From NCBI RefSeq assembly GCF_003007685.1, contig NZ_PXNN01000009.1, positions 1 to 64,000 of the forward strand: a stretch of DNA of 64,000 bases, written 5' to 3'. Origin of the DNA: Marinobacter halophilus. Lineage in GTDB: Bacteria; Pseudomonadota; Gammaproteobacteria; Pseudomonadales; Oleiphilaceae. A program made the translations under genes and the position numbers. Positions 38,171 to 47,157 of this stretch are shown in pieces (within the stretch, counting starts at the first letter, position 1; each line of letters opens with the position of its first letter). Under the pieces are notes generated by a model. It saw nothing but the letters and a program-made list of their open reading frames with translations, did no database searches and was not told the origin of the DNA.

Positions 38171-39288
38171 TTGCTGTCCTCCAGAGGCAGGAAGATGATG
38201 AAGTCGGTTCTTCCGGGCTCGCTTGCACATTCAACCAGCCCGCGGTGCTGGCCGATGATGCTTTGGGTAATGGAAAGGCCAAGACCGGTGCCGGAGGCCC
38301 GGCCACTGATCATGGGGTAAAAGATGTTCTGCAGCAGGTCTGCTGGAATGCCCGGGCCGTTGTCGATGATGTCGATACGGCACGCCAGCCGGTGGCGACG
38401 GTGGCCAATGGTGAACTGACGCAAAGCCCGGGTGCGGAAGGTAATCGTGGGCGGCACCTCGGCACTGTGGCCGCTTTCATTCTCGAAGGCGGCTTCCATG
38501 GCGTTGCGGGCGATGTTCAAAAAGGCCTGAATCAGCTGTTCTTTGTCGCCCGGGAATTCCGGAATGCTGGGGTCGTAGTCCCGGCGCAGGCGCACCCGGC
38601 CTTTGCTTTCGGCCTCGACCAGCGTGCGTACCCGTTCCAGGATCTCATGAATGTTGGTGCTGGCAATCTTCAGGGCCTTGTTGGGGCCCAGCATGCGGTC
38701 CACCAGGCTGCGCAGACGGTCGGCTTCATCAATGATCACCCGGGTGTATTCCCGCTGATCTTCGCTGTCCAGTTCCCGGTCCAGCAGTTGGGCGGCGCCG
38801 CGAATGCCACCGAGCGGGTTCTTGATTTCATGGGCCATGCCGCGCACCAGAATGCGGGTGGTTTCCTGCTGGGAGATGATGTCTTCTTCCCGGCTGATGC
38901 GAATAAGTCGATCTCTGGGCTGGATTTCAATCAACAGTTCGGTGGGGTCCAGGGTGATGGGCGTCACCGAATAATCCACCGTCAACCGGGACCCGCTCAG
39001 CATGGCAAACTCGGCTTCTCGACGGGTGTAGGACTGGCCATTGCCGGCGGCGGCGTAAAGGGTTTTCAGGGCGTCCTGAGAGTCGATCAGCACATCACTC
39101 AGAGGCAGGCCCTGGCTTCGGGTCATACTGGTTTCAAACAGGCTCTCAGCTGCCGGGTTCAGGTAGCGGATCGTCAGGTCATCCCCGAGCACCAGGACGG
39201 CCGTGGTCAGGCTGTCCAGAATGCTTTTGTAACCGCTTCCGAGGGTGGCTGGTTGAAACGACATGCTTGGCTTCCGTTTTGAGCTCAT
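38167..39288 (-). CDS. ntrB: Nitrogen sensor kinase NtrB
   Basis: NtrB phosphorylates NtrC under control of PII protein. The 373-residue protein has an N-terminal PAS domain (about 20-130, LTTAVLVLGDDLTIRYLNPAAE), the phosphoacceptor histidine in GMAHEIKNPLGGIRG, and the ATP-binding N, G1 and G2 boxes (NIARNAMEAA, DNGPGIP, GTGLGLSI). An internal ATG eight codons later (39264) also has a GGAAG ribosome-binding site, so the exact start is open. It forms an operon with ntrC. Confidence 0.95.
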   Translation of the reverse strand: MSSKRKPSMSFQPATLGSGYKSILDSLTTAVLVLGDDLTIRYLNPAAESLFETSMTRSQGLPLSDVLIDSQDALKTLYAAAGNGQSYTRREAEFAMLSGSRLTVDYSVTPITLDPTELLIEIQPRDRLIRISREEDIISQQETTRILVRGMAHEIKNPLGGIRGAAQLLDRELDSEDQREYTRVIIDEADRLRSLVDRMLGPNKALKIASTNIHEILERVRTLVEAESKGRVRLRRDYDPSIPEFPGDKEQLIQAFLNIARNAMEAAFENESGHSAEVPPTITFRTRALRQFTIGHRRHRLACRIDIIDNGPGIPADLLQNIFYPMISGRASGTGLGLSITQSIIGQHRGLVECASEPGRTDFIIFLPLEDSK

Positions 39289-39347
39289 GATGGTTATCCC
39301 GGTTTTGCAAAAAGCGAACCAGTTTTAATGGTAACTGCGAAACGGTG

Positions 39348-39363
39348 AGCAAAGTGCGGGCAC
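39348..39363 (-). promoter_or_regulatory. Weak candidate sigma54 promoter of ntrBC
   Basis: On the minus strand the bases read GTGCCCG-N4-TTGCT against the consensus TGGCACR-N4-TTGCW, with T instead of the first G of the -24 pair. It would start transcription about 50 bases before ntrB. Because the GG is imperfect, this is only a candidate. Confidence 0.3.
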
Positions 39364-39482
39364 AGGGCGCCTCACGGGGCGATCCGGTGCTGTAGGTTGG
39401 TGCAGGAGCGGAGTGGAAGGCTACAGGCAGCCGGGGAATTGCCCCTTTGCTGCCCAGAGTATGGCGTTATCCTGGTGCGGGC

Positions 39483-39497
39483 GCACTAAAACAGTGC
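39483..39497. promoter_or_regulatory. NtrC-type binding site upstream of ntrB
   Basis: GCACT-AAAAC-AGTGC is a perfect palindrome of the NtrC form GCACY-N5-RGTGC. It is centred about 200 bases before the ntrB start and just after the stop of the DUF4124 gene, where it could control ntrBC. Confidence 0.55.
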
Positions 39498-39507
39498 AAA
39501 CCATTGG

Positions 39508-40032
39508 CTAGTTCAGGCGAGACGGGCGGTGAATGGTAAAGCTGACGGGCTGGCCGCTCTTAACCTGTATGCCGTCGCTATCAACGATGTGAACGCCGAC
39601 GTTGTGGGTGCCCCGATCAATGTTGTTGACGGTAATGGATCCGGACGAGCTCTGGCCAACCGGCTGGCCATCGAGGGTGACTTCGTAGCGGTGGCCGCGC
39701 CGCAAGCTCGGGGTACTGCGCACCTCAAAGGTGACGTCGCCGTTCCCGCTGTGGAAGGCCTGGCCATCCTCCGGGTGTGCCAGAGTAACGCTTTCATAGG
39801 CAGCGCCTTCGCGTTCAACTTCTTTCAGCAGCCGGTCGGTTTGCATGACGGCTTCTGGCTTGGGCAGGGTGATGGTGGTGACCGGCTTGACCTGTATGGT
39901 TTCACCGCCCTGCATAGGCTCATCGGTAAAAGTGACGTTGCCTTGGGCATCCACGTGGCGGTATACCTCCGCATAGGCGGTGGCAGACGCCAGCAGCAAC
40001 AATCCAGTGGCGAGCGTAAACGAAGCTTTCAT
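39508..40032 (-). CDS. DUF4124 domain-containing exported protein
   Basis: The start MKASFTLATG at 40032 gives 174 residues with a clear signal peptide (cleaved after about residue 21, TAYA|EVYR). The DUF4124 motif follows directly: VYRHVDAQGNVTFTDEP. A coiled linker and a C-terminal immunoglobulin-like region (DVTFEVRSTPSLRRGHRYEVTLDG, broken by turns) complete it. The function is unknown. It lies between glnA and ntrB on the same strand; proteins of this type occur at this place in pseudomonads as recalled. A frame upstream to 40104 lacks a ribosome-binding site. Confidence 0.8.
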   Translation of the reverse strand: MKASFTLATGLLLLASATAYAEVYRHVDAQGNVTFTDEPMQGGETIQVKPVTTITLPKPEAVMQTDRLLKEVEREGAAYESVTLAHPEDGQAFHSGNGDVTFEVRSTPSLRRGHRYEVTLDGQPVGQSSSGSITVNNIDRGTHNVGVHIVDSDGIQVKSGQPVSFTIHRPSRLN

Positions 40033-40165
40033 GGCAAAGACCTGCGGTAATGAACTGTTTCGATTATCAGCGGCGGGCCCCGGCATTTCAACGCAAAGGG
40101 ACAATCCGTTGGTTACATATCGTTAAGAGCGCGGGGTGATTGGTCAGTTTTGCGGAAGTGGCCAC

Positions 40166-40195
40166 AAAAAAAAGCCCCGCACAGGGCGGGGCTTT
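40166..40195 (-). terminator. Rho-independent terminator of glnA
   Basis: Read on the minus strand, AAAGCCCCGC pairs with GCGGGGCTTT across a five-base loop and is followed by five more T. It lies 54 bases after the glnA stop, so glnA can be expressed apart from the genes behind it. Confidence 0.92.
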
Positions 40196-40248
40196 CAGTC
40201 TGGCGTGTCATGCACCGTAATAGTGCGTGACATCTGCAGGACGTCACA

Positions 40249-41652
40249 TCAGCAAGAGTAGTACAGCTCAAACTCAACCGGGTGCGTGGTCATGTTCAGC
40301 TTTTCAACTTCGCCGCGCTTCAGGTCGATGTAGCCACCGATCATGTCTTCGGTGAACACGCCGCCACGGGTCAGGAACTCGTGGTCTTCTTGCAGGCAAT
40401 CCAGAGCTTCAGACAGAGTCTCTGCAACCTTCGGAATGTTCAGCGCTTCTTCTTTTGGCAGATCGTACAGATCTTTATCCATGGCATCGCCAGGGTGGAT
40501 CTTGTTCTGAATGCCGTCCAGGCCGGCCATCATCAGAGCGGCAAAGGCCAGGTAAGGGTTAGCTGCCGGATCAGGGAAGCGAACTTCGATACGGCGTGCC
40601 TTCGGGCTGTTCACGTAAGGAATACGGATAGAGGCAGAGCGGTTGCGGGCCGAATAAGCCAGCATAACCGGCGCTTCATAGCCGGGTACCAGACGCTTAT
40701 AGCTGTTGGTGGCCGGGTTGGTGAAAGCGTTGATGGCCTTGGCGTGCTTAATGATGCCGCCAACGTAGTACAGTGCTTCTTCGCTCAGGCCGGCGTAGCT
40801 GTCGCCTGCGAACAGGTTTTTGCCGTCTTTGCTCAGAGACATGTGTACGTGCATACCGGAGCCGTTGTCACCTACTACCGGCTTGGGCATAAAGGTAGCT
40901 GTCTTGCCGTAGGCATGGGCCACGTTGTGTACGCAATACTTGAGGATCTGTACTTCGTCGGCCTTGCGGGTCAGCGTGTTGGCGCCTACGCCGATTTCAC
41001 ACTGCCCGGCGGTGCCCACTTCGTGGTGGTGTACTTCAATGACCAGGCCCATGGACTCCATGGCTGCACACATGGCGCCACGCAGGTCGTGCAGGCTGTC
41101 TACCGGCGGAACCGGGAAGTAGCCGCCTTTGACACCCGGGCGGTGACCGATGTTGTTGCGCTCAAAATCTTCGCCGGATACCCATGCGGCCTCTTCGGAA
41201 TGAAGGGAGTACATAGAACCCTGCATGTCAGTTTTCCACTTCACCGAGTCGAAAACGAAGAATTCAGGCTCCGGGCCGAACAGGGCGCCGTCAGCGATGC
41301 CGGTAGACTTCAGGTACTCTTCGGCACGACGGGCTACGGAGCGGGGATCGCGCTCATAACCCTGCATGGTAGAAGGCTCTACAATGTTGCAGGTGATGTT
41401 AACGGTGGTTTCTTCAGTGAACGGATCCAAAACCACAGTTTCGTCGGCTGGCATCAGAATCATGTCGGATTCGTTGATGCCTTTCCAGCCGGCAATAGAA
41501 GAGCCGTCAAACATTTTGCCATCAACGAAAAAATCGTCATTCACCTCGGTGGCCGGCAGCGTCACGTGCTGCTCTTTACCACGGCTGTCGGTGAAGCGCA
41601 GGTCAACCCATTTGACTTCGTGTTCTTTGATCAAATCAACTGTCTTGGACAT
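40249..41652 (-). CDS. glnA: Glutamine synthetase, type I
   Basis: GlnA makes glutamine from glutamate, ammonia and ATP and is the main entry of ammonium. It has 467 residues (E. coli 469). Motifs include [26 protein letters not shown], the [21 protein letters not shown] region and [27 protein letters not shown] (broken by conserved glycines). Tyr396 in DKDLYDLP is the adenylylation site used by GlnE, which is also in this window. A sigma54 promoter and two NtrC-type sites lie upstream. Confidence 0.99.
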   Translation of the reverse strand: MSKTVDLIKEHEVKWVDLRFTDSRGKEQHVTLPATEVNDDFFVDGKMFDGSSIAGWKGINESDMILMPADETVVLDPFTEETTVNITCNIVEPSTMQGYERDPRSVARRAEEYLKSTGIADGALFGPEPEFFVFDSVKWKTDMQGSMYSLHSEEAAWVSGEDFERNNIGHRPGVKGGYFPVPPVDSLHDLRGAMCAAMESMGLVIEVHHHEVGTAGQCEIGVGANTLTRKADEVQILKYCVHNVAHAYGKTATFMPKPVVGDNGSGMHVHMSLSKDGKNLFAGDSYAGLSEEALYYVGGIIKHAKAINAFTNPATNSYKRLVPGYEAPVMLAYSARNRSASIRIPYVNSPKARRIEVRFPDPAANPYLAFAALMMAGLDGIQNKIHPGDAMDKDLYDLPKEEALNIPKVAETLSEALDCLQEDHEFLTRGGVFTEDMIGGYIDLKRGEVEKLNMTTHPVEFELYYSC

Positions 41653-41787
41653 TGTGCATGCTCCGTAGTGATTACATGTTCGTTGTGCCGGATCGTTCAG
41701 CGTGCTGAGGCCCGATCTTTTTGCAGGTCCGGGCAGCTTAACAGAAGCTGCTATACCTTACCTTTCAATTACGGCTGCTTACAGCTA

Positions 41788-41803
41788 AGCAAGGGGCTTG
41801 CCA
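41788..41803 (-). promoter_or_regulatory. Sigma54 promoter of glnA
   Basis: The minus strand reads TGGCAAG-CCCC-TTGCT, which matches the consensus TGGCACR-N4-TTGCW at all but one base, with the GG and GC exactly ten bases apart. Transcription would start near 41777. Confidence 0.85.
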
Positions 41804-41859
41804 GTTTTTCTGTTTTGCGCCACAACAGCGCAGTGATGGGGCTTTCGGGCGATTGTGGC

Positions 41860-41874
41860 GCACCGTTATGCTGC
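41860..41874. promoter_or_regulatory. NtrC-type site, weaker copy, glnA promoter
   Basis: GCACC-GTTAT-GCTGC has one mismatch to GCACY-N5-GGTGC. It is centred about 90 bases before the predicted start of glnA transcription and 43 bases from the stronger site. Confidence 0.5.
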
Positions 41875-41902
41875 TACGGACTTGCTGTTGCGCCCTAAGC
41901 GC

Positions 41903-41917
41903 GCACTGCAATGGTGC
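41903..41917. promoter_or_regulatory. NtrC-type site, strong copy, glnA promoter
   Basis: GCACT-GCAAT-GGTGC fits the NtrC consensus GCACY-N5-GGTGC fully, with A on the 3' side as in TGCACY-N5-GGTGCA. It is centred about 133 bases before the predicted start, close to the spacing of enhancer sites at E. coli glnA. Confidence 0.75.
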
Positions 41918-42044
41918 ATTGTTTGTAAAGGTGCCTTATAGCGGTGCATTGTGCGGCTGGTTACATATTAGGCTCTATTCTTCATATTAACGTCATGGAC
42001 TTTTAGATATACTGCGCCCCGCTAATTTCTGCAGGATACCCGTT

Positions 42045-43856
42045 GTGATTGATAAGCTTAGAAACGTTGCCATTATTGCCCACGTAGACCACGGTAAAAC
42101 CACCCTGGTTGACCAATTGTTGCGCCAATCCGGTACTTTGGACCGTAAAGAGCTCGAGAGCGAGCGCGTTATGGACTCCAACGACCAGGAAAAAGAGCGC
42201 GGCATCACCATTCTGGCCAAGAACACCGCGCTGAAATGGAAAGACTACGACATCAACATCGTGGATACCCCGGGGCACGCTGATTTCGGTGGCGAAGTTG
42301 AGCGAGTCATGAGCATGGTAGACAGTGTGCTGTTGGTGGTCGATTCCATCGACGGCCCCATGCCGCAAACCCGTTTTGTTACTCAAAAAGCCTTCGCTGC
42401 TGGTCTTCGCCCGATAGTGGTGGTGAACAAGATTGACCGCCCGGGTGCCCGCCCGGACTGGGTAGTGGATCAGGTGTTTGACCTGTTCGACAACCTGGGT
42501 GCCACCGACGAGCAGCTGGATTTCCCGATTGTATTCGCCAGTGCTCTGAACGGCATTGCTGGCCTGGAACACGAGAATCTGGTCGATAACATGGATGCGG
42601 TATTCCAGGCCATCGTCGATCACGTGCCTGCGCCTGACGTTGATCCGGATGGTCCGTTCCAGATGCAGATCTCCCAGCTGGACTACAACAGCTTTTTGGG
42701 TGTCATCGGTATCGGCCGTATCGCTCGCGGTAAAGTGAAAACCAATACCCAGATTTCCGCCATCGGTGCCGACGGCAAAAAGCGCAATGGTCGTATCCTC
42801 AAAATTATGGGCCACTCCGGCCTGCAGCGTGTGGAAGTTGAAGAAGCTCAGGCCGGCGACATTGTCTGCGTCAGTGGTCTGGATCAGCTGCACATCTCCG
42901 ACACCCTGTGTGATCCGAGCAATGTTGAGGCGCTGCCGCCGCTGACCGTCGATGAGCCGACCGTTTCAATGACCTTCCAGGTCAACGACTCGCCGTTTGC
43001 CGGCAGAGAAGGCAAGTACGTTACCAGCCGCAACATCAGAGAGCGCCTGGAAAAAGAACTGCTGCACAACGTGGCGCTGCGTGTTGAAGAGGGTGGCTCG
43101 GCCGACAAGTTCAAAGTGTCTGGCCGTGGTGAGCTGCACCTGTCAGTACTGATCGAGAACATGCGTCGGGAAAATTTCGAGCTGGCCGTAGGCCGCCCGG
43201 TGGTGGTGATCAAGGAAGTTGACGGCGTCAAGCAAGAGCCGTACGAGAACGTCATCGTCGACATCGAAGAGCAGCACCAGGGCCCGATTATGGAGCAGAT
43301 GGGTCTGCGCCGCGGCGATCTGACCAACATGGTTCCGGATGGCAAGGGTCGCATGCGCCTGGAATACAACATCCCGGCCCGTGGCCTGATCGGTTTCCGT
43401 AACACTTTCCTGACCATGACCTCCGGCTCAGGCATTCTGACCTCGACGTTCAGCCATTATGGCCCGATCAAGGCAGGTGATGTGACTAACCGCCAGAACG
43501 GCGTGCTGGTGTCTATGGCAGGGGGCACAGCGATGACCTACTCGCTGGAAACGTTGCAGAGCCGTGGCAAGCTTTTCCTGGACCCAGGTCAGGATATTTA
43601 TGAAGGTCAGCTGTGCGGTATTCATAGCCGTGAAAACGATCTGGTGATCAACCCGACCAAAGCCAAGAAGCTCGACAACATGCGTGCTTCCGGTAAAGAA
43701 GAGGTGATCGCCCTGGTGCCGCCCATCAAGTTCACGCTTGAGCAGGCGCTGGAGTTCATTGACGACGACGAATTGGTGGAAGTAACACCGAAGTCAATCC
43801 GTCTGCGCAAGAAGCTGCTGACCGAGAACGAGCGTAAGCGCGCCGGTAAGAAGTAG
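42045..43856 (+). CDS. typA: Ribosome-associated GTPase TypA/BipA
   Basis: TypA (BipA) is an EF-G-like GTPase that helps 50S assembly and growth under stress. The GTG start at 42045, behind AGGA (42032-42035), gives [20 protein letters not shown] and 603 residues (E. coli 607). The GTPase motifs [16 protein letters not shown] and [10 protein letters not shown] are present, then EF-Tu domain 2, and the C-terminal BipA domain with [18 protein letters not shown] and [12 protein letters not shown]. It diverges from glnA. Confidence 0.98.
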   Translation: MIDKLRNVAIIAHVDHGKTTLVDQLLRQSGTLDRKELESERVMDSNDQEKERGITILAKNTALKWKDYDINIVDTPGHADFGGEVERVMSMVDSVLLVVDSIDGPMPQTRFVTQKAFAAGLRPIVVVNKIDRPGARPDWVVDQVFDLFDNLGATDEQLDFPIVFASALNGIAGLEHENLVDNMDAVFQAIVDHVPAPDVDPDGPFQMQISQLDYNSFLGVIGIGRIARGKVKTNTQISAIGADGKKRNGRILKIMGHSGLQRVEVEEAQAGDIVCVSGLDQLHISDTLCDPSNVEALPPLTVDEPTVSMTFQVNDSPFAGREGKYVTSRNIRERLEKELLHNVALRVEEGGSADKFKVSGRGELHLSVLIENMRRENFELAVGRPVVVIKEVDGVKQEPYENVIVDIEEQHQGPIMEQMGLRRGDLTNMVPDGKGRMRLEYNIPARGLIGFRNTFLTMTSGSGILTSTFSHYGPIKAGDVTNRQNGVLVSMAGGTAMTYSLETLQSRGKLFLDPGQDIYEGQLCGIHSRENDLVINPTKAKKLDNMRASGKEEVIALVPPIKFTLEQALEFIDDDELVEVTPKSIRLRKKLLTENERKRAGKK

Positions 43857-43866
43857 AGACTGATTA

Positions 43867-43947
43867 GCCGCGGACAGCGCGGATGCGCACGGACAACTCA
43901 AGAAAGGCCTTGGTCTTTCGTCCGTGAACGTCCGTGCTATCCGTGGC
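43867..43947. repeat. Large imperfect inverted repeat after typA
   Basis: The 28-base arms 43867-43894 and 43920-43947 are reverse complements at 22 of 28 positions, and some of the differences would still allow G-U pairs in RNA. The arms are built from short CGGAC/CGGAT-like units. The loop contains AAGGCCTT. It may act as a transcription end for typA or be one copy of an intergenic palindromic repeat family. Confidence 0.6.
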
Positions 43948-44051
43948 TGACATTTTTCAGTTCCCTGGTTTTTCAAGATTCCTCAAGCTCTTCCGTGATT
44001 CTCTCCGTTAATCTCAGCTAAACTACCGTAACCTTCGGAACGGAGTTCACC

Positions 44052-45014
44052 ATGCTGACCCTCTATCCTGAAATCCAGCCTTACGCCCGCCATCACCTTG
44101 CTGTGGATGAGCCACATGAGCTCTATCTGGAAGAATCCGGTAATCCGGAAGGTATCCCTGTGCTGGTGATGCACGGCGGCCCGGGCGGTGGCTGTGAGGA
44201 TTACCATCGGCGTTTTTTTGATGCCGAGCGTTTCCGGATCATTCTGATGGACCAGCGTGGGGCAGGGCGATCCACGCCCCTGGCTGAACTGGCAGGTAAC
44301 AGCACCGACAAGCTGGTGCAGGATATGGAAACCATCCGTCAGTTCCTTGGCATTGATCGCTGGCTGCTGTTCGGCGGCAGCTGGGGCTCAACGCTCAGCC
44401 TGGTGTACGCCCAGCGTCACCCTGACAAGGTGCTGGGGTTGGTGTTGCGCGGCATCTTCCTGTGTCGGCCCAGGGACATTCAGTGGTTCTACCAGGACGG
44501 TGCCAGCCGGGTGTTTCCCGATTACTGGCAGGACTTTCTGGCGCCGATACCGGAAGCCGAGCGCGGCGATATGGTTTCGGCCTATTACCGCCGGCTGACC
44601 AGCACCAATGAGCTGGAGCAGATCCAGGCCGCCAAGGCCTGGTCAATCTGGGAAGGCCGTTGTGCCACCCTGCACCCCAATCCCAAGGTGGTCGAGCATT
44701 TTGGTCACCCGCACGTGGCCATTGCCCTGGCCCGCATTGAATGTCACTACTTCATCAATCAGGCCTTTCTCGAGCCTGATCAGATTGTCCGTGATGCCGG
44801 GGCATTAGCCAGCATACCGGGCGTTATTATTCATGGCCGCTACGACATGGTGTGCCCGCTGGATAACGCACTGGCACTGAGCCATGCCTGGCCGGAGGCC
44901 GACCTACGTATTATCCGGGATGCCGGGCATTCCGCCTCTGAACCGGCCATTGTCGATGCCCTGATGCACGCCGTAGAAGACGTGGTCTCATGCACCCATC
45001 CACCGGCCGGATGA
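44052..45014 (+). CDS. pip: Proline iminopeptidase
   Basis: An alpha/beta-hydrolase of the S33 family that removes N-terminal proline from peptides. It has 320 residues, the family length. The oxyanion motif HGGPGGG is near residue 41, and the nucleophile elbow GGSWGS puts Ser110 as catalytic serine. The acid and base are expected at GRYDMVCP (near 267) and DAGHSASE (near 294). DQRGAGRSTP is also typical. A GGAACGGAG purine stretch precedes the ATG. The enzyme is probably cytoplasmic: no signal peptide is seen. Confidence 0.95.
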   Translation: MLTLYPEIQPYARHHLAVDEPHELYLEESGNPEGIPVLVMHGGPGGGCEDYHRRFFDAERFRIILMDQRGAGRSTPLAELAGNSTDKLVQDMETIRQFLGIDRWLLFGGSWGSTLSLVYAQRHPDKVLGLVLRGIFLCRPRDIQWFYQDGASRVFPDYWQDFLAPIPEAERGDMVSAYYRRLTSTNELEQIQAAKAWSIWEGRCATLHPNPKVVEHFGHPHVAIALARIECHYFINQAFLEPDQIVRDAGALASIPGVIIHGRYDMVCPLDNALALSHAWPEADLRIIRDAGHSASEPAIVDALMHAVEDVVSCTHPPAG

Positions 45015-45120
45015 TTGAGTGAGGTTTTCTTGATCTCAGGGCTTGCGAGCGGTCAAAAGCGCCGATACACTCATCAACGTTTTTTGTGACTACCCCCGTA
45101 GTAGCTGTCCAAGGGATTGA

Positions 45121-45576
45121 ATGAAAGGACTTATCCAGCGCGTATTGGAAGCCAGTGTTACGGTTAATGGCCGTCAGATTGACAGCATTGGCCCAGGGCT
45201 CCTTTTGTTATTGGGTGTTGAAAAGGAAGATTCGCTGACTGAGGCAAAGGAACTGTGCCGAAAAATTCTCTCCTATCGGGTATTCCCCGACGAGCAGGGC
45301 CGGATGAACGTTAACGTTCAGGATTTCGGTGGCGCCATTCTCATTGTTCCACAGTTCACTCTAGCTGCAGACACTCGTTCAGGCACTCGCCCAGGCTTTT
45401 CGCTGGCCGCAACGCCAGAGCGGGCTGATGCGCTGTATCGTGAGTTTTTGGCGGAGGCCCGGAGCCAGTTGGGCGATGAGCGCGTGGGGGAGGGGGAGTT
45501 CGGTGCTGATATGAAGGTGTCACTGGTAAATGACGGCCCGGTCACTTTTTTGCTTGAGGTTCACAGCAAACATTAA
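45121..45576 (+). CDS. dtd: D-aminoacyl-tRNA deacylase
   Basis: Dtd removes D-amino acids (and glycine mis-loaded on tRNA-Ala) from tRNA. It has 151 residues (E. coli 145). It starts MKGLIQRVLEASVTV, with the two active-site motifs: PQFTLAADT in place of the usual SQFTL, and NDGPVT near the end. A weak ribosome-binding site AAGGG lies at 45111-45115. It stands alone between pip and the porin. Confidence 0.96.
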   Translation: MKGLIQRVLEASVTVNGRQIDSIGPGLLLLLGVEKEDSLTEAKELCRKILSYRVFPDEQGRMNVNVQDFGGAILIVPQFTLAADTRSGTRPGFSLAATPERADALYREFLAEARSQLGDERVGEGEFGADMKVSLVNDGPVTFLLEVHSKH

Positions 45577-46067
45577 CGCACCGAAATGATGCTGGCGGCT
45601 TGTGGTTGCGCTGTTGTGGTGCTTTATTGCGGTGCGAATAACAGGAAGTTGATTGGGCGGGAAGGCTGTTTTTGTTTTATGGTATTGTTTTTAAAGAAAA
45701 ACCGTGCTCATGGTCTCGAATTTGATTGGCTTGGTTAACGTTCCTTTTAAGGCATTTGAGACATAAGTACTTGCTTTTCAGGTGCTAAAAAGGCTAAAAA
45801 CTAGGCGTTAAACATTTGCAAAATTACAGTGATTGTATTAAAAAAGAAACATCACGTCAGGCTTTAAGAAAACTCTGTAAGTGATTGAGATTCAAGGATC
45901 GGCGGTTTCGCCGAGCCACATAAAAAGAAAAAAAGTCGTAACCCGTAGCACAGAAAAGGGAAACGATGAGGAGTCCGGTAAGAGCAGTTCAGGCTGTTTT
46001 TGCTAGCAAAAATCGGGATTTAGAACCCGTCGCAAAACCTGAGTTAACTCAAAAAGGAAGACGCAAC
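45577..46067 (+). other. Long AT-rich leader/control region of the porin
   Basis: These 491 bases contain no gene that can be supported. Near the dtd end are two near-NtrC palindromes (45578-45592 and 45607-45622). The middle is strongly AT-rich. GGATCGGCG (45896-45904) and CGCCGAGCC (45909-45917) form a hairpin with one mismatch about 150 bases before the porin start. An open frame from 45966 runs into the porin but would put a long non-signal extension before its signal peptide. Confidence 0.5.
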
Positions 46068-47054
46068 ATGAAAAAAACTATTCTTGCTTCTGCTATCGCA
46101 GCCGCAACCTTCTCTGGCGCTGTCATGGCCCAGGAAAGCAACCTGCCGACCGTTTACGGTAACATTCAATACGCTCTGACCCATGAAAACGTAGACGGCG
46201 GCGGCTCAGCTGTTGAGCACGCTGATAACGGTTCCACTCTGGGTGTTAAGCACGAGCACGCGATCGCTCCTGGTGTGACCGGTTTCTTCAAGCTGGAGCT
46301 TGAAGGTATTGATGCCAACAACAAAGCAACCAGCCAAGGCATTAACAAGCTGGATGAAGCTTACATCGGTGTTCGCGGTGACAACTTCGGTCAGATCTGG
46401 ATCGGTTCTGACGACTCCATGTATGAGACTGCGATTGATGAAATCTACAACTTCTATGAAGTTGGTTCCGACATTGGTGGCAACTACGATACTGGTGAAG
46501 GCGACCTGATTCAGTATCTGTCCCCGAGCTTTGGTGGTCTGACCATCGGTGCCGCGGTTCAGGTGAACGGTGACAGCACAGCCGGTGGCAAGTCTTACCC
46601 TTGGCAGCTGGCAGCCATGTATCAGGTAGACGCGCTGGAGCTGGCCTTTGCTGTTGACTCCAATGATGGCAGCCTCGGTTACTCATCCACTGCTGCTACT
46701 AGCCCGAACAATGAGAACACATATGGCCTGCGTGCCAGCTACAACCTGGACAACCTGCGCCTGACCGCTTCTTTCGAAACCCGTAAAGATGTTGCCGACG
46801 TGTTCGGCTTGATGGGTGTTTACACTCTGGGTGCCAATCAGTTCGCGCTGTCCTACCAGTTGAATGATGACGACGCGACTGGCGATAAGAACGAGACTAT
46901 TGCCATTCAGGCTCTGCACAATCTGTCTAGCAACATGTACGTGTACGTCGAGGGTTACCTGTCTAACTCAGATGACGCCGCTGGCTACACTGTGGACGGC
47001 TTCTCTGGTGACGAGCAGTCTATCGCCGCTATCGGTGCTGTCTACTACTTCTGA
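46068..47054 (+). CDS. Gram-negative porin
   Basis: An outer-membrane beta-barrel pore. ATG 46068 behind AGGAAG (46055-46060) gives 328 residues, with a signal peptide of 21 residues (MKKTILASAIAAATFSGAVMA, cleaved before QESN). The mature protein starts LPTVYGNIQYALTHEN. It shows alternating strands, the GVRGDNFGQIWIGSDDS motif of trimeric porins (loop 3 precedes), and the C-terminal aromatic residue (AVYYF) read by the BAM complex. It is acidic, as in marine bacteria. The substrate cannot be told from sequence. Confidence 0.92.
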   Translation: MKKTILASAIAAATFSGAVMAQESNLPTVYGNIQYALTHENVDGGGSAVEHADNGSTLGVKHEHAIAPGVTGFFKLELEGIDANNKATSQGINKLDEAYIGVRGDNFGQIWIGSDDSMYETAIDEIYNFYEVGSDIGGNYDTGEGDLIQYLSPSFGGLTIGAAVQVNGDSTAGGKSYPWQLAAMYQVDALELAFAVDSNDGSLGYSSTAATSPNNENTYGLRASYNLDNLRLTASFETRKDVADVFGLMGVYTLGANQFALSYQLNDDDATGDKNETIAIQALHNLSSNMYVYVEGYLSNSDDAAGYTVDGFSGDEQSIAAIGAVYYF

Positions 47055-47090
47055 TCAGCCGATAAGCTAATCAGTTAGGCTAGTAGTATC

Positions 47091-47120
47091 AAAAGCCGGT
47101 GACTCAGGTCACCGGCTTTT
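47091..47120 (+). terminator. Rho-independent terminator after the porin
   Basis: AAAAGCCGGTGAC (47091-47103) pairs perfectly with GTCACCGGCTTTT (47108-47120) around a four-base loop. Confidence 0.95.
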
Positions 47121-47157
47121 GTATGTTAGGGCTCCTCACTTTTGCCCGGAGCACGAC

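Larger units (their letters stand above)
41653..42044. other. Divergent control region glnA-typA
   Basis: This 392-base region holds no gene. From the glnA side it contains a leader of about 125 bases, a sigma54 promoter (41788-41803), and NtrC-type sites at 41860-41874 and 41903-41917. On the typA side, TATACT (42008-42013) could be a -10 element for typA, with only a weak -35 (around 41985). The bases between are AT-rich. Confidence 0.7.

Noticed and set aside
38155-39282. 375-codon open frame opposite ntrB
   Set aside because: Shadow of ntrB in a GC-rich region; no domain.
40282-41898. 538-codon open frame opposite glnA
   Set aside because: It is antisense to glnA through its whole useful length and shows no protein family features.
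45623-46060. Sigma54 promoter for the porin
   Set aside because: The only GG-N10-GC pair (in CAGGTGCTAAAAAGGCT) lacks the rest of the -24 and -12 elements.
45966-46067. Porin start 34 codons upstream
   Set aside because: The signal peptide beginning MKKTILAS at 46068 has its own ribosome-binding site; the extension would block export.
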